From Thioclava sediminum (GTDB taxonomy: Bacteria; Pseudomonadota; Alphaproteobacteria; Rhodobacterales; Rhodobacteraceae), in the NCBI RefSeq assembly GCF_002020355.1, contig NZ_MPZV01000001.1, positions 1,178,001 through 1,242,000 on the forward strand: a stretch of DNA of 64,000 nt. Reading direction: 5' to 3'. The notes beneath the pieces were generated by a model. That model saw only the letters and a list, made by a program, of their open reading frames with translations. It was not told the origin of the DNA and did not search any database. Each line of letters begins with the position of its first letter. Position 1 is the first letter of the stretch. Shown in pieces: positions 52,744 through 61,732 of this stretch. A program made the translations under genes and the position numbers.

Positions 52744-54258
52744 TCACGCAAGGTCCGCGGGCAGCACGCCCTCGGGGATGTTCTGGTAGCAGACCGGGCG
52801 CAGGAAGCGCCGGATCGAAAGGGTGCCGACCGAGGTCGCGCCGAAGTTCGTGGACGCCGGATAGGGCCCGCCATGGACCATCGCATCGCCGACTTCTACG
52901 CCGGTCGGGAAGCCGTTGGCCATCACGCGGCCCGCCTTGCGCTCGAGCACCGGCAGCAGCTTGCGGGCAAGCTCCGCATCGCCGTCATCGAGATGCATCG
53001 TGGCGGTCAGCTGACCCTCGAAGCCCTTCGCAAGATCGACCATCTGCGCCGGGTCCGAGACCCGCACGACCAGACCCAGCGGCCCGAAGACTTCCTCGCC
53101 AAGCGCATGGTCCTGCAGGTAGTTCTCGGCGCTCGTCTCGTAGAGGTTCGGGGAGGCGTTGCGGCCTTCCTGCTCGGTCGTCAGCACCGGAGTCACGGAG
53201 TTGCGGGTATCGAACCGGTCCTTGCCGTCGCGATAGGCCTGCGCGATGCCGTCCGTCAGCATGACCTGCGGGCCGGAGGCCGACAGCGCCTCTTTTGCGG
53301 CGGCGACAAAAGCGTCGCCTGCCGGGCCTTCCTCGACCACGGCGATGCCCGGATTGGTGCAGAACTGGCCCGCGCCCATCGTCAGCGAGCCTGCCCAGCC
53401 GGTGCCGATCTCGGCGCCGCGCGCCTTCGCCGCCTCGGGCAGCAGGAACATCGGGTTGACCGAGCCCAACTCGCCAAAGAACGGGATCGGCTCGGGGCGC
53501 TGCGCACACAGATCGAACAGCGCACGCCCCCCGCCCAAGCTACCGGTGAAGCCCACGGCCTTGATCAGCGGATGCTGCACGAGCCCTTGACCCACGTCAC
53601 GGCGTCCGCCCTGGATCAGACTGAAGACGCCTTTGGGCATGTTGCATTTCTCGACTGCGGCCTTGATCGCCTCGGCCACGATTTCGCCGGTGCCGGGATG
53701 GGCGGAGTGGCCCTTCACCACGACCGGGCACCCCGCGGCCAGCGCGGCGGCGGTGTCACCGCCGGCCGTCGAAAACGCCAACGGGAAGTTCGACGCGCCG
53801 AAGACGGCCACGGGGCCGATCGGACGCTGCATCATCCGCAGATCCGGGCGCGGCAGCGGCTGGCGATCGGGGAGTGCCTCGTCATGGCGGCGGTCGAGAT
53901 AGTCGCCGTTGCGGATGTGGCTGGCAAAGAGACGCAGCTGGCCCACGGTGCGCCCGCGCTCGCCATTCAGACGCGCCTCGGGGAGGCCGGTTTCCTGCGT
54001 GCCGATCTCGGTGATCGCCTCGCCGCGTGCATCTATCTCGTCGGCGATAGTCTCGAGGAACTTTGCGCGGGTCTCACGGCTCGAATAGCCGTAGTCCCAG
54101 AACGCCTCTTCGGCTGCCTCGCAGGCCGCATCCACCATCTCGACCGTGCCGACGCAGAACTCATGGCTCGGGCCATGCGCGGGATCGGAGGCGAAGGTCT
54201 TGTCGGTGCCGATCCAGTCGCCGGCGATCAGGTGTTGTCCGTGCGGGGTGAAGGTCAT
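52744..54258 (-). CDS. Alpha-ketoglutarate semialdehyde (2,5-dioxovalerate) dehydrogenase
   Basis: The 504-residue aldehyde dehydrogenase has the NAD(P)-site region PIGPVAVFGASNFPLAFSTAGGDTAAALAAGCPVVVK, of which GASNFPLAFS is the subfamily hallmark. It also has the Glu segment FFGELGSVNP and the catalytic cysteine in GAGQFCTNPG (about residue 300). This subfamily is the KGSADH that ends non-phosphorylating pentose, glucarate and galactarate routes by oxidising 2,5-dioxopentanoate to 2-oxoglutarate. It is the distal gene of a leftward operon with an SDR, a TRAP system and an XylX-like gene. Confidence 0.9.
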   Translation of the reverse strand: MTFTPHGQHLIAGDWIGTDKTFASDPAHGPSHEFCVGTVEMVDAACEAAEEAFWDYGYSSRETRAKFLETIADEIDARGEAITEIGTQETGLPEARLNGERGRTVGQLRLFASHIRNGDYLDRRHDEALPDRQPLPRPDLRMMQRPIGPVAVFGASNFPLAFSTAGGDTAAALAAGCPVVVKGHSAHPGTGEIVAEAIKAAVEKCNMPKGVFSLIQGGRRDVGQGLVQHPLIKAVGFTGSLGGGRALFDLCAQRPEPIPFFGELGSVNPMFLLPEAAKARGAEIGTGWAGSLTMGAGQFCTNPGIAVVEEGPAGDAFVAAAKEALSASGPQVMLTDGIAQAYRDGKDRFDTRNSVTPVLTTEQEGRNASPNLYETSAENYLQDHALGEEVFGPLGLVVRVSDPAQMVDLAKGFEGQLTATMHLDDGDAELARKLLPVLERKAGRVMANGFPTGVEVGDAMVHGGPYPASTNFGATSVGTLSIRRFLRPVCYQNIPEGVLPADLA

Positions 54259-54335
54259 GATGTCTCCTTGTTAATTCGTCACCGGGCCCGACGCAGAACG
54301 GCGTCGCAGAGACCCTTCGTTCAATGCGCGCGGTT

Positions 54336-55097
54336 TCAAAGAACCGCCGTCATGCCGCCGTCGATGTAGAGGATTTGTCCGTTCACGAAATCCGAGGCCG
54401 ACGAGGCGAGAAATACCACCGCGCCCTGCAATTCCTCGGGCTTTCCCCAGCGCCCGGCGGGTGTGCGCCCGCGGACCCAGCTGTCGAAATCCTGATCTTC
54501 CTGAAGCGGGCGCGTCATGTCGGTCATCATGTAGCCGGGTCCGATGGCGTTCGCTTGAATGTTCGAGCCGGCCCACTCCGCCGCCATCGACCGCGTCAGC
54601 ATTTTGACGCCCCCTTTGGCGACCGTGTAGGGCGCGACCGTGACGCGGGCGAGGTCGCTCATCAGCGAGCCGATATTGATGATCTTGCCGCCCCCTTTCG
54701 CGATCATCCGCGAAGCTGCTTCGCGGCCACAAAGGAATGCAGAGGTCAGGTTGGTATCGAGCACGCGCTGCCAGTCCGCCGCGCTCAGTTCCAACATCGG
54801 ACGGCGCAACTGGATACCGGCATTGTTCACCAGAATGTCCGGGGTGCGCCCCTCCGCGTCGAGCCTCTCGAACGCCGCGCGCACGGCGGCCTCGTCGGAG
54901 ACGTCGAAGGCCGCGGCGCTCACGTCGTAGCCTTGTTCGATCATTTCCTTTCGAGTCTGCTCGAGCCGTGCGGCATCAAACCCGTTGAGCACCACGTGCG
55001 CGCCCGCGGCCGCCAGCGCCTCCGCGAAGGTTCTGCCCAGACCGCGAGACGAGCCGGTGACCAGTGCGGTTTTGCCTGAGAGATCGAATGTGTTCAT
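54336..55097 (-). CDS. SDR dehydrogenase, gluconate 5-dehydrogenase-like
   Basis: The 253-residue protein has FDLSGKTALVTGSSRGLGRT at the start, NNAGIQLRRPMLELSAADWQ and YTVAKGGVKMLTRSMAAEW with the catalytic Tyr/Lys. NIQANAIGPGYMMTDMTRPL and a C-terminal GQILYIDGGMTAVL follow. The pattern closely follows IdnO/gluconate 5-dehydrogenases, which interconvert 5-ketogluconate and gluconate. In this cluster it could oxidise or reduce a ketoaldonate. A XylB-like sugar 1-dehydrogenase function is less likely on sequence. Substrate unproven. Confidence 0.82.
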   Translation of the reverse strand: MNTFDLSGKTALVTGSSRGLGRTFAEALAAAGAHVVLNGFDAARLEQTRKEMIEQGYDVSAAAFDVSDEAAVRAAFERLDAEGRTPDILVNNAGIQLRRPMLELSAADWQRVLDTNLTSAFLCGREAASRMIAKGGGKIINIGSLMSDLARVTVAPYTVAKGGVKMLTRSMAAEWAGSNIQANAIGPGYMMTDMTRPLQEDQDFDSWVRGRTPAGRWGKPEELQGAVVFLASSASDFVNGQILYIDGGMTAVL

Positions 55098-55165
55098 CGC
55101 CCTATCCTCGTGTCCGTGTCGTGACCAAAAAGGGAGAGGCGGGCCGGAGGACATGGCCCGCCTCT

Positions 55166-55193
55166 TGATCCGCCCGAGGGAATGGGCGGATCA
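55166..55193 (-). terminator. Stem-loop between TRAP dctP and the SDR gene
   Basis: TGATCCGCCC (55166-55175) pairs with GGGCGGATCA (55184-55193) around eight bases. Like the other transporters here, the binding-protein gene is followed by a strong hairpin, probably for mRNA stability or partial termination. Confidence 0.65.
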
Positions 55194-55216
55194 GCTTGAG
55201 ACTACATTACGCAGCC

Positions 55217-56245
55217 TCAGTTGCTGCTCGCTTTCTTCTCGGAGCGAAGCCCGTCGATCGTCTTCTGCACCCGATCGATGACGTCGCCACCGATTTCGTC
55301 GCGGTGCTTGTCGTAGACGACCTGCGACTTCTCACGCATGCGAGCCAGCTCTTCAGGCGAGACTTTGTTGAACTTGATCCCGGCCTTTTCCATCTTCTCG
55401 AGCGATTTCTTGTTGAGATCCTGGATCACGTTGCGCTCGACCGAGCCGCCCTTGACTGCACAGGTGCGCAGCGCATCCTGTTCGTCGGGATCGAACGTAT
55501 CAAAGATCGGCTTCGAGAACAGGAAGAGGAAGGGCGTATAAGCGTGCTTCGTCTCGCTGATATATTTCTGCACTTCGTAGAACTTCGAAGTGTCGATCGT
55601 GACATAGGGGTTTTCCTGTGCATCGATCGCGCCGGTCTCCAGTGCAGAGAACACTTCACCGAAGGCCATCGGCGTCGCGTTGGCACCGAGATTGTCGAAG
55701 GTGTCGAGGAAGATATTGTTCTGCATCACGCGGATCTTGATGCCCTTGAGGTCTTCCCACTTGGTGATCGGACGCTTCGAGTTCGACACGTTACGGAACC
55801 CGTTCTCCCAATAGGCGAGGTTGACCAGCCCTTTGTCGGCCAGCTTGTCATTCAGGAACTTGCCGAAATCGCCATCCATGACGGCGTAGGCTTCCTCATT
55901 GGTCTGGAACAGGAACGGCAGATCGAACACACCGAGCGCCGGTTCGATCCCGACAAGCGGCGAGGACGAGGTCACCACCGCGTCGAGCGTGCCCGAGCGA
56001 AGCGCCTGGGTCGCCTGAAGGTCGCCGCCAAGCGAACCGCTCCAGTAAGCCTGAAGCTTCATCTTGCCGCCGGTCTTGTCGTCAAGACACTGCTGCATCG
56101 CATCGACGCCATTATGCACCGGGTGGTTTTCGGCGACACCGTTGGAAATCCGGATCGTGCGGTCGTGGAATTCGGCTGCGGCAGGGCTTGCGACCGCTAC
56201 CATCGTGCCAAGCAGAAGCGCTGCTTTAATTGCCTTGGTTTTCAT
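55217..56245 (-). CDS. TRAP transporter substrate-binding protein (DctP)
   Basis: The 342-residue precursor has a signal peptide (MKTKAIKAALLLGTMVAVAS, cleavage near AAA-E). A DctP domain follows, with GIKIRVMQNNIFLDTFDNLGANATPMAFGEVFSALETGAIDAQENPY. The conserved Arg binds the ligand carboxylate. GGGAGGAAAC precedes the ATG. It serves the DctM and DctQ genes just upstream in the operon. The ligand is probably an aldonic or other sugar acid, judged from the catabolic neighbours. Confidence 0.94.
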   Translation of the reverse strand: MKTKAIKAALLLGTMVAVASPAAAEFHDRTIRISNGVAENHPVHNGVDAMQQCLDDKTGGKMKLQAYWSGSLGGDLQATQALRSGTLDAVVTSSSPLVGIEPALGVFDLPFLFQTNEEAYAVMDGDFGKFLNDKLADKGLVNLAYWENGFRNVSNSKRPITKWEDLKGIKIRVMQNNIFLDTFDNLGANATPMAFGEVFSALETGAIDAQENPYVTIDTSKFYEVQKYISETKHAYTPFLFLFSKPIFDTFDPDEQDALRTCAVKGGSVERNVIQDLNKKSLEKMEKAGIKFNKVSPEELARMREKSQVVYDKHRDEIGGDVIDRVQKTIDGLRSEKKASSN

Positions 56246-56295
56246 TGTTTCCTCCCTTTGGAAATTAACGTTGGCAAATGTTGACCCGTGACCGG

Positions 56296-57573
56296 TCAGT
56301 AGAACCAATGTGCCGGAACGAGCACGATCTGCGGAAAGGCCACGAGAACGAAGAGCACCAGGATCTCGGCCACGAGGAAGGGCCAGACACCGATGATCAC
56401 ACGGCCAAGGGGGATCCTCCCGACCCCGCTGACCACGTTGAGGACGACACCGACAGGCGGCGTCAGAAGTCCGATGCAGCAGTTCATGATGAACATCACA
56501 CCGAAGTAGATCGGATCGATCCCCGCCTTCTGCACCAGCGGCAAGAGCACCGGGGTCAGGATCAGGATCGTCGGCGTGAGATCGAGGGCGGTGCCGACCA
56601 TAATAATCAGCACCATGATGAAGGCCATGAGCAGCTTCGGATGCTCGATCAGCGGTTCGATGATGCTGCCGAGCTCGGCGGGGATATTCGCCATCGTGAT
56701 GAGCCAAGCCGAGACCAGCGCGGCACAGACAAGGAACATGATCGCCGCCGTTGTACGACCTGCCGCGATGAACACGCCCGGCAGGGATTTCAAGGTGAGT
56801 TCGCGATAGACGAAGAGCCCGACAAAGAGCGCATAGAAGGTCGCGATCACCGCAGCCTCGGTCGGGGTGACGACACCGAACTTGATACCGCCGAGAATGA
56901 TCACCGGCATGCCAAGCGCCCAGATTGCGCGCATCCCTGCCCGGCCTTTCTCGCCCCAGCTGGCACGCGGCAACGTCTCGGCCTTGTCCTTCCGGGCAAC
57001 GAAGAGCCAAGTGACGATCAGCACGGTCCCCATCAGGACACCAGGTGCGATGCCAGCCATGAACAGCTTGGAGATCGAAAGGTTGCTCGCGACGCCGAAG
57101 ATAATGAAGGCCATCGAGGGCGGGATGACCGGCGCGATCACGCCACCTGCGGCGATCAGGCCGGCAGAACGCGGCACGTCATAGCCGGCGCGGCTCATCA
57201 TCGGCAGCAAGATCGCAGCGAGTGCGGCACTATCGGCGGCAGCCGAGCCAGAGATCGAGGCGAGGATTACCGCCGCCATGATGGCGACGATGCCCAGACC
57301 GCCGCGGATATGCCCGACGCAGGCGATCGCGAAGTCGATGATCCGGCGCGAGAGCCCGCCGGCATTCATCAGTTCGCCTGCGAGAATGAAGAACGGGATC
57401 GCGAGAAGGGTGAAGGTATTCGCCCCGATCGCCATATTCTGGGCAATGATCTGGGTGTTGAACATCCCCAGATATTCCATCAGCGCGATGCCGCAGAAGA
57501 TCAGAGCGAAGGCAACCGGAACCCCGATGGCCATGGCGCCGATGAGCGCGACAAGAAAGACAACGAGGGTCAT
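56296..57573 (-). CDS. TRAP transporter large permease (DctM)
   Basis: The 425-residue membrane protein carries the DctM motifs ASISGSAAADSAALAAILLPMM, PPSMAFIIFGVASN and ALDLTPTILILTPVLLPLVQKAG. It has about twelve hydrophobic segments. It overlaps the DctQ stop by four bases. It forms the translocation channel for the sugar acid delivered by DctP. Its family relative at 45944 belongs to the uronate system; the two are clearly different copies. Confidence 0.95.
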   Translation of the reverse strand: MTLVVFLVALIGAMAIGVPVAFALIFCGIALMEYLGMFNTQIIAQNMAIGANTFTLLAIPFFILAGELMNAGGLSRRIIDFAIACVGHIRGGLGIVAIMAAVILASISGSAAADSAALAAILLPMMSRAGYDVPRSAGLIAAGGVIAPVIPPSMAFIIFGVASNLSISKLFMAGIAPGVLMGTVLIVTWLFVARKDKAETLPRASWGEKGRAGMRAIWALGMPVIILGGIKFGVVTPTEAAVIATFYALFVGLFVYRELTLKSLPGVFIAAGRTTAAIMFLVCAALVSAWLITMANIPAELGSIIEPLIEHPKLLMAFIMVLIIMVGTALDLTPTILILTPVLLPLVQKAGIDPIYFGVMFIMNCCIGLLTPPVGVVLNVVSGVGRIPLGRVIIGVWPFLVAEILVLFVLVAFPQIVLVPAHWFY

Positions 57574-58106
57574 GATGCACGCCCCTCGATATCTTCAGCG
57601 TCATGATGTTGGCCTGCGAAGCGGGCGAACTCGGCGTCGCTCATTCGACCGATCAGCAACCGGAAGAGCCGCTCGAGCGAGATGAGGATGATCCCGGCAC
57701 CCGTGAACAGCCCGGTGCCGTAGACAAAGCCCATCGGCATCATCGTTACCGGAGCGCCCATCGTCATGTTGATCGGCAGCTGCTTCCATGTGCCGATAAA
57801 GAGCACCGCCGAACAGCCGATGATCACGATCTCGCTCAGCCCCATCAGGACCATGCGTCCGCGACGACCGAAGGCCGCGACCACCGTCTCCATGCCCATA
57901 TGCATATGGTGATGGTGTGCGACGACGGCGCCGATGAAGGTCAGCCAGACGAAGAAGAAGCGCGACATTTCCTCCGAGACGGCAATGCCGCTATCGAACG
58001 CGTAGCGCAGGATGACATTGAGAAAGACCATCAGAGCCATCCCGGCGAGCAAAAGCGCCAGCAGGATGTCGAGGCCACGGTAGAAGAGTGCGATAAGTTT
58101 TTGCAT
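57570..58106 (-). CDS. TRAP transporter small permease (DctQ)
   Basis: The 178-residue protein (start MQKLIALFYRGLDILLALLL) has four transmembrane helices. A histidine-rich loop reads VVAHHHHMHMGMETV at about residues 60-75, a notable local composition, and the DctQ segment NVILRYAFDSGIAVSEEMSRFFFVW precedes it. An earlier in-frame start would overlap the upstream gene without a ribosome site. It partners DctM. Confidence 0.9.
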   Translation of the reverse strand: MQKLIALFYRGLDILLALLLAGMALMVFLNVILRYAFDSGIAVSEEMSRFFFVWLTFIGAVVAHHHHMHMGMETVVAAFGRRGRMVLMGLSEIVIIGCSAVLFIGTWKQLPINMTMGAPVTMMPMGFVYGTGLFTGAGIILISLERLFRLLIGRMSDAEFARFAGQHHDAEDIEGRAS

Positions 58107-58110
58107 CCGC

Positions 58111-59268
58111 TTACACCCTGTCGCCGAGGCCGCGGGCGACCAGGTTGGCAATCAGCGCGCGGCTGCCAAAAACCCATTCGGGACAGGCATCACAGCGAGC
58201 GACGCGGTTCACCAGAGCCCCGAGCCGCGGCGAAGCAATCTCGACCTCGTCGCCGGTCTCGTGGGTGAAGCCCTGCCCCGGCGCACGGCGATCCTGCACC
58301 GGCGCGAAAAGCGTGCCGAGGAACAGGACCGCGCCGTCGGGATATTGGTGGCTGCGATTGAGCATCTGCCGGGCGAGCTCGGCGGGCGACCGGCTGATCG
58401 CCTCCATGCGGCTCTCACCCGCCATCTCGAACCCGTCGGTGCCGCGCACGCGCAGAGTGACGACCGCGGTCTCGACATCGGCGAGCGTGAAATGGTCGTC
58501 GAAAATCCGCAGGAACGGCCCGATCGCGCAGGAGGCGTTGTTATCCTTGGCCTTGCCGAGCAGGAGCGCCGAGCGGCCTTCGACGTCGCGCAGGTTCACG
58601 TCATTGCCCAACGTCGCACCGAGGATCGTGCCATCCGAGCGGATCGCCAGCACAATCTCGGGCTCGGGATTGTTCCAGTCCGAAATCGGGTGGATGCCGA
58701 TCTCGGCACCGCATCCGACAGATGACATGGGCTGGGCCTTCGTGAAGATCTCTGCGTCCGGACCAATGCCGACCTCGAGATATTGCGACCAGAGGCCCAT
58801 CTCCTGCAGCAGTGCCTTCACTTTCGTAGCGGCTTCCGATCCGGCGGAGATATCTCGTAGGCTCTCACCGATCACCGGAGCAAGCTTGGCGCGAATGTCC
58901 TGCGCGGCCTGAAGGTCGCCGCCGGCGCGTTCTTCGATCACGCGCTCCAGCATACTTTCAGCGAAGGTGACGCCCGCGGCCTTCACCGCCTGAAGATCGA
59001 TCGGGGCCAAGAGATGACCGGCCGCCCCGGACAGAAAATCCTTGAGTGAGCCGAGCACCGGCAGATCGTCGCGCCGCAGAATTGCGTGCAAATCGTCGCA
59101 TTCCAGAAGCCCGGAAACCGTCGCTGCGATATGCGTAAGATCGTGCAGGATTCCGTTGCGCAGAACGGTTACGCAGGGCCCGCCTTCCGCCTTCGACCAG
59201 ACCCGGCCGACCAGCAGGGCGCGTGCGTCATCCTCGGGCAAAATACGGCCCGTTTCCAAATTGAGCAT
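58111..59268 (-). CDS. FAH-family sugar-acid enzyme, XylX-like (2-keto-3-deoxy-aldonate dehydratase)
   Basis: The product, about 385 residues from MLNLETGRILPEDDARALL, has the fumarylacetoacetate hydrolase fold: DLQAVKAAGVTFAESMLERV, IGPDAEIFTKAQPMSSVG, WNNPEPEIVLAI and NDVNLRDVEGRSALLLGKAKDN. GTLFAPVQDR follows. Conserved Glu/Asp residues bind Mg2+. Length and motifs fit the XylX group, which dehydrates 2-keto-3-deoxypentonates to 2-oxoglutarate semialdehyde, the substrate of the KGSADH at the operon's end. An ATG seven codons upstream (59289) is the alternative start. Related enzymes instead hydrolyse 2,4-diketo acids, so the reaction remains inferred. Confidence 0.85.
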   Translation of the reverse strand: MLNLETGRILPEDDARALLVGRVWSKAEGGPCVTVLRNGILHDLTHIAATVSGLLECDDLHAILRRDDLPVLGSLKDFLSGAAGHLLAPIDLQAVKAAGVTFAESMLERVIEERAGGDLQAAQDIRAKLAPVIGESLRDISAGSEAATKVKALLQEMGLWSQYLEVGIGPDAEIFTKAQPMSSVGCGAEIGIHPISDWNNPEPEIVLAIRSDGTILGATLGNDVNLRDVEGRSALLLGKAKDNNASCAIGPFLRIFDDHFTLADVETAVVTLRVRGTDGFEMAGESRMEAISRSPAELARQMLNRSHQYPDGAVLFLGTLFAPVQDRRAPGQGFTHETGDEVEIASPRLGALVNRVARCDACPEWVFGSRALIANLVARGLGDRV

Positions 59269-59320
59269 AGGTGCCAATTCCCCCTCCATGTTGTCGGGCG
59301 CAGTATCTCCTCATACCGCA

Positions 59321-59350
59321 CTGACATATGATGTCAGACAACACTACAAC
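59321..59350. promoter_or_regulatory. GntR operator candidate upstream of the XylX-TRAP-KGSADH operon
   Basis: CTGACAT-ATG-ATGTCAG (59321-59337) is a perfect 7-bp dyad. It overlaps TCAGACAACACTACAAC (59334-59350), which recurs with one mismatch at 61669-61685 before the other two transcripts of the cluster. Confidence 0.65.
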
Positions 59351-59409
59351 CTAAAATACAACCCCTATTTTGCGCCGCCCATGCGGCTCAAGCGTATGTG
59401 ATGCTGAGC

Positions 59410-60126
59410 TTACTCGACGAATTCGAACTGCAGGCCGACACGTTCCGCGGAGTTGACCAGATGGCGCTGCATCGCGGCCCGTGCCGCGGCGGGATTGCGC
59501 GCTCGAATGGCCTCGCAAATCGCCCCGTGCTCTTCGATCGTCCACGCGATCACATCGTCGAGCTGCCCCTCGGCGCGCGCAATCGTAATGACATGGCTGA
59601 TCCGCTCCGAGATCGCGGTGACAAATTGCACGAAATAGTCATTGCCCGTCGCCTCGGCGATGATGCGGTGGAAATCGAGGTCGGCGGTGACGCCCGACTT
59701 GCCCCAATCACGAATACCCGACAGGCCCATCATCGCGGCGTCGAGCGCCGCCATCTGGGCCTCGGTGTGGTTCACTGCTGCGAGTGCAGCCGCTTCCATC
59801 TCCAGCGGCACGCGCACCTGATAGAGATCGTTGAAGGCGTGCCGGTCCATCTTCTTGCCATCCTCGAGACGGATCTGGCGTGCTTTGCGCTCCACCACGA
59901 AGGCACCGACACCCTGTCGCGTCTCGACCAGCCCCTCGTTGCGCAGTTGCGCAATCGCTTCGCGCACGACGGTGCGGCTCACGCCGAAGGTCTTGGACAT
60001 CGCATGCTCTGTCGGCAGCTTGTCACCGGCCTTCAGCACGCCATCATAAATCCGCTTGGCGAACTGCGTGGCGATCCGCGTTGGCAGGTGATCCGTGCGG
60101 GCAATCTGCTCGAACTCATTATCCAT
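59410..60126 (-). CDS. GntR-family (FadR/FCD subfamily) regulator of the sugar-acid cluster
   Basis: The 238-residue protein starts at the ATG behind GAGGA. The winged helix occupies about residues 15-75 (LKAGDKLPTEHAMSKTFGVS, then RTVVREAIAQLRNEGLVETR). The FCD ligand domain follows, with DLDFHRIIAEATGN and HGAICEAIRARNPAAARAAMQRHL supplying the metal-site Asp/His. It lies between two divergent operons of sugar-acid genes and probably represses both. It is likely co-transcribed with the FAD oxidase upstream (29 bases). Confidence 0.92.
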   Translation of the reverse strand: MDNEFEQIARTDHLPTRIATQFAKRIYDGVLKAGDKLPTEHAMSKTFGVSRTVVREAIAQLRNEGLVETRQGVGAFVVERKARQIRLEDGKKMDRHAFNDLYQVRVPLEMEAAALAAVNHTEAQMAALDAAMMGLSGIRDWGKSGVTADLDFHRIIAEATGNDYFVQFVTAISERISHVITIARAEGQLDDVIAWTIEEHGAICEAIRARNPAAARAAMQRHLVNSAERVGLQFEFVE

Positions 60127-60155
60127 CACTCATTCCTCATCTCGTCCCAAGTCCG

Positions 60156-61574
60156 TCAACTTTCGAGGTCGATCAGACACCCGGGGTTCATCGTCAAATT
60201 TGGATCGATTGCCCGCTTGATCCGCCCCAGCAGATCATGCTGAACCGAAGATGCGCGCGCGGCGAAGTCGGCCTTCTTGAGACGTCCGACCCCGTGCTCT
60301 GCGCTGATCGAACCGTCATAGCGATCCAGGACCCCGTTGAGAACTGTTTTAGCTCGAAAAATCTGCTGATCGAGCGCCTCCATGCCCTCCGGGTCTGGCA
60401 GCACGTTCAGATGCACATTGCCATCCCCCACGTGACCGTAGGAGACGCAGACCGCCCCGGGCAAGGCTTCTCCGACCGCCGCCTCGGCCTCAGCAACGAA
60501 CGCAGCCAGTTCTGAAAGCGGCACCGAGAGATCCGTGCGCAGATGTTTTCCGCGCCGCGCCTGCCCCTCGTTCATCCCCTCACGCACCAGCCAGATATTC
60601 CGCGCCTGAGCTTTCGACTGCGCGACCACGCCGTCGCGCACGAGCCCCTCTTCCATCGCCAGTTCGAGGAATTGAGAAAGAAGAGCCTCGATATCGACGA
60701 GACCCGAGCCCGAAAGCTCAACCAGCGCATAGGCGCGATGTGCGGGCTCAAGCGGCAGCGAAAGATCGGGAATACCCTCGCGTGCGAGCGTGAATGCCTC
60801 GGCGGGCAGGAATTCGAAGGCCGACATGAGGTCACAGCACTGGCGACGCGCGAGACGGTAAAGCTCGATCGCGCCTTCTAGCGAGTCGAGCGCCAGCAAC
60901 GCGGTCGAGACTTGGTCGGGTGCGGGCATCAGCTTGAAGGACACGGCCGTGACGATGCCCAGCACCCCTTCGGCTCCGATGAAAAGCTGCTTGAGATCGA
61001 TCCCGCGATTATCCTTGCGCAGCCGACTGAGCCGATCGAGCACGCGACCGTCCGGCAGGACGACCTCAAGCCCGAGCACCAGCTCGCGCGTCATTCCATA
61101 GCGCAGGACGTTCACCCCGCCCGCATTGGTCGAGACATTGCCACCGATCTGGCAGGTGCCTTGCGCGCCGAGCGCGAGCGGGAAGTAGAGACCGGCCTCG
61201 GCCACTTCTTCCTTGAACGACTCGAGCACGACACCAGCTTCGACAACCGCCGTGAAATCCTGTGCGCTCAGGCTGCGGACCCGGTCCATACGCTCGAGCG
61301 ACAACACGACCTGAGACTCAGGCGCATCGGGCACCGCGCCCAGAGCAAGTCCGCTACGCCCCCCCTGTGGCACAACGCCGAGCCCGAGCTTTGCACAGGC
61401 TCGCACGGCGCGGGATACGTCTTCGGTGCTCCGCGGTCGCAAAAGCGCAATGGCAGAACTGGTGATGTCGCCGTGCCAGTCCTGGCAATGGCGCGCGATC
61501 AGCCCGGCATCGGTCGAGACCATGTCGCCGCCTAGCATCGTGCAAAGTTCCTTCGCCGCCTCACCTTTCTGCAT
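60156..61574 (-). CDS. FAD-linked oxidase, GlcD/D-lactate dehydrogenase-like
   Basis: The 472-residue protein starts at the ATG behind GGGGAGG. It has an FAD-binding PCMH domain (VPQGGRSGLALGAVPD, then ICQIGGNVSTNAGGVNVLRYG as GTCQIGGNVSTNAGG). The C-terminal FAD_oxidase_C domain ends with ISAEHGVGRLKK. This is the GlcD/DLD family, which oxidises 2-hydroxy acids such as glycolate, D-lactate or D-2-hydroxyglutarate and passes electrons to a quinone or flavoprotein. In this cluster it could oxidise a sugar acid or a C2/C3 product. Substrate unknown. Confidence 0.88.
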   Translation of the reverse strand: MQKGEAAKELCTMLGGDMVSTDAGLIARHCQDWHGDITSSAIALLRPRSTEDVSRAVRACAKLGLGVVPQGGRSGLALGAVPDAPESQVVLSLERMDRVRSLSAQDFTAVVEAGVVLESFKEEVAEAGLYFPLALGAQGTCQIGGNVSTNAGGVNVLRYGMTRELVLGLEVVLPDGRVLDRLSRLRKDNRGIDLKQLFIGAEGVLGIVTAVSFKLMPAPDQVSTALLALDSLEGAIELYRLARRQCCDLMSAFEFLPAEAFTLAREGIPDLSLPLEPAHRAYALVELSGSGLVDIEALLSQFLELAMEEGLVRDGVVAQSKAQARNIWLVREGMNEGQARRGKHLRTDLSVPLSELAAFVAEAEAAVGEALPGAVCVSYGHVGDGNVHLNVLPDPEGMEALDQQIFRAKTVLNGVLDRYDGSISAEHGVGRLKKADFAARASSVQHDLLGRIKRAIDPNLTMNPGCLIDLES

Positions 61575-61663
61575 GCCTACCTCCCCCACTCTTGTTCTTC
61601 GTGCTCACCCGTCGCCCCATCTCGACCAGCTGGACAAAAATGATTTGCATCCCGCATATATCT

Positions 61664-61685
61664 GGTTATCAGACAACATTACAAC
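61664..61685. promoter_or_regulatory. Second GntR operator candidate, before denD and the FAD oxidase
   Basis: TCAGACAACATTACAAC (61669-61685) matches the site at 59334-59350 in 16 of 17 bases and lies in the divergent promoter region of the forward and reverse operons. Confidence 0.65.
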
Positions 61686-61732
61686 ATCTTTGATGATGGT
61701 AGACTGCGAATTTCTCAGGGAGGAGACACGTT

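Noticed and set aside
55217-57010. 597-codon version of the TRAP binding protein
   Set aside because: The extra N-terminal 255 residues are antisense/frame-shifted to dctM; the signal peptide and ribosome site mark the true start at 56245.
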